This document shows positions 5,524-5,619 of a stretch of 5,619 bases of DNA, piece by piece. The number at the start of each line of letters is the position of its first letter. Position 1 is the stretch's first letter. Position numbers and translations under genes: made by a program. The DNA is taken from assembly GCA_946221495.1 (NCBI GenBank), contig CAMIFA010000226.1, positions 1-5,619 of the forward strand, read 5' to 3'. Source of the stretch: an uncultured cyanobacterium (lineage in GTDB: Bacteria > Cyanobacteriota > Cyanobacteriia > Cyanobacteriales > Chroococcidiopsidaceae). Below the pieces are notes generated by a model that searched no databases, had not been told where the DNA came from, and saw nothing but the letters and a program-made list of their open reading frames with translations.

Positions 5524-5533
5524 TATTCGAGCT

Positions 5534-5619
5534 ATGAATATCGTAGCTACTTGTATAGGCTTAGGTGTAATTGCTATTTCTTTGTCAATAGCAAATTATT
5601 GGGAATCTGAACAAGAATT
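5534..5619 (+). CDS. Partial gene with hydrophobic N-terminus, product unknown
   Basis: ATG at 5534 opens 28 codons that run off the window. The visible protein begins MNIVATCIGLGVIAISLSIA and continues NYWESEQE. It has an uncharged hydrophobic stretch from about residue 3 to 20, then an acidic segment. This suits a single N-terminal membrane anchor or an uncleaved signal, as in small membrane proteins. A lipobox is not evident: Cys7 has no suitable L-x-x-C setting and no preceding basic n-region. I do not recognise the family. The SD at 5519 and the long AT-rich leader with a hairpin support a separately transcribed gene. Confidence 0.55.
   Translation, partial: MNIVATCIGLGVIAISLSIANYWESEQE

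Larger units (their letters stand above)
5274..5533 (+). other. AT-rich spacer upstream of the last gene
   Basis: About 260 bp without a credible ORF. It holds two hairpins (5355-5372 and 5481-5507) and a near-palindrome ACCTCTGGAGGT (5404-5415). TTGAAA (5417-5422) and TATACA (5434-5439) look promoter-like but are only 11 bp apart, too close for a standard sigma-70 promoter, so no promoter is called. Confidence 0.4.

Overview
The window reads as chromosomal DNA of a cyanobacterium, probably a repeat-rich filamentous or Chroococcidiopsis-like lineage. The octamer GCGATCGC (the cyanobacterial HIP1 palindrome) occurs six times in 5.6 kb, at 319, 1405, 2666, 2707, 3498 and 4860. Chance would give about 0.1. 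Other cyanobacterial-style signs are short tandem repeats (GGACAAGG, CCCCAGCCT, TAGCTGA) and a CCTGCGGCAAGCCG...GCGTCTA interspersed repeat. The species cannot be fixed from the sequence alone.

Layout. Positions 1-274 hold the 3' end of a gene for a periplasmic adaptor (membrane fusion protein) of an RND efflux system. Two bases after its stop comes the complete RND inner-membrane permease (277-3570, 1097 aa). Together they form the end of a tripartite efflux operon; no outer-membrane TolC-type gene lies in the window. Both pump genes carry a short-period tandem repeat inside the coding frame: an 8-bp array in the adaptor and a 9-bp array in the permease.

Positions 3571-4296 contain no intact gene but are not empty. 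They hold a roughly 168-bp MITE-like element (3630-3797) enclosing two copies of a GC-rich interspersed repeat. Next is an AT-rich hairpin, then a decayed 3' end of what looks like a di-haem cytochrome c peroxidase/MauG-like gene (about 3884-4156). Reading it needs two frame changes, one of them caused by a visible TAGT tandem duplication.

Positions 4297-4953 encode an isochorismatase-fold protein in which the usual cysteine nucleophile position is glycine. Positions 4954-5533 are again mostly non-coding. They hold an inverted-repeat-bounded stretch (4979-5254) with a doubtful minus-strand ORF, a heptamer repeat and two hairpins. The second hairpin lies just before the ribosome binding site of a gene that starts at 5534 and runs off the window, encoding a short hydrophobic N-terminus.

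How the genes work together: only the adaptor and permease are clearly functionally linked, as one exporter. The cytochrome remnant, the isochorismatase-like gene and the last partial gene are separated by repeat-rich spacers and show no visible operon relationship. I do not see a convincing new multi-gene system. The most unusual signals are the frame-breaking 8-bp array in the adaptor, the Cys-to-Gly isochorismatase-like protein, and the decayed cytochrome gene next to a mobile-element remnant.
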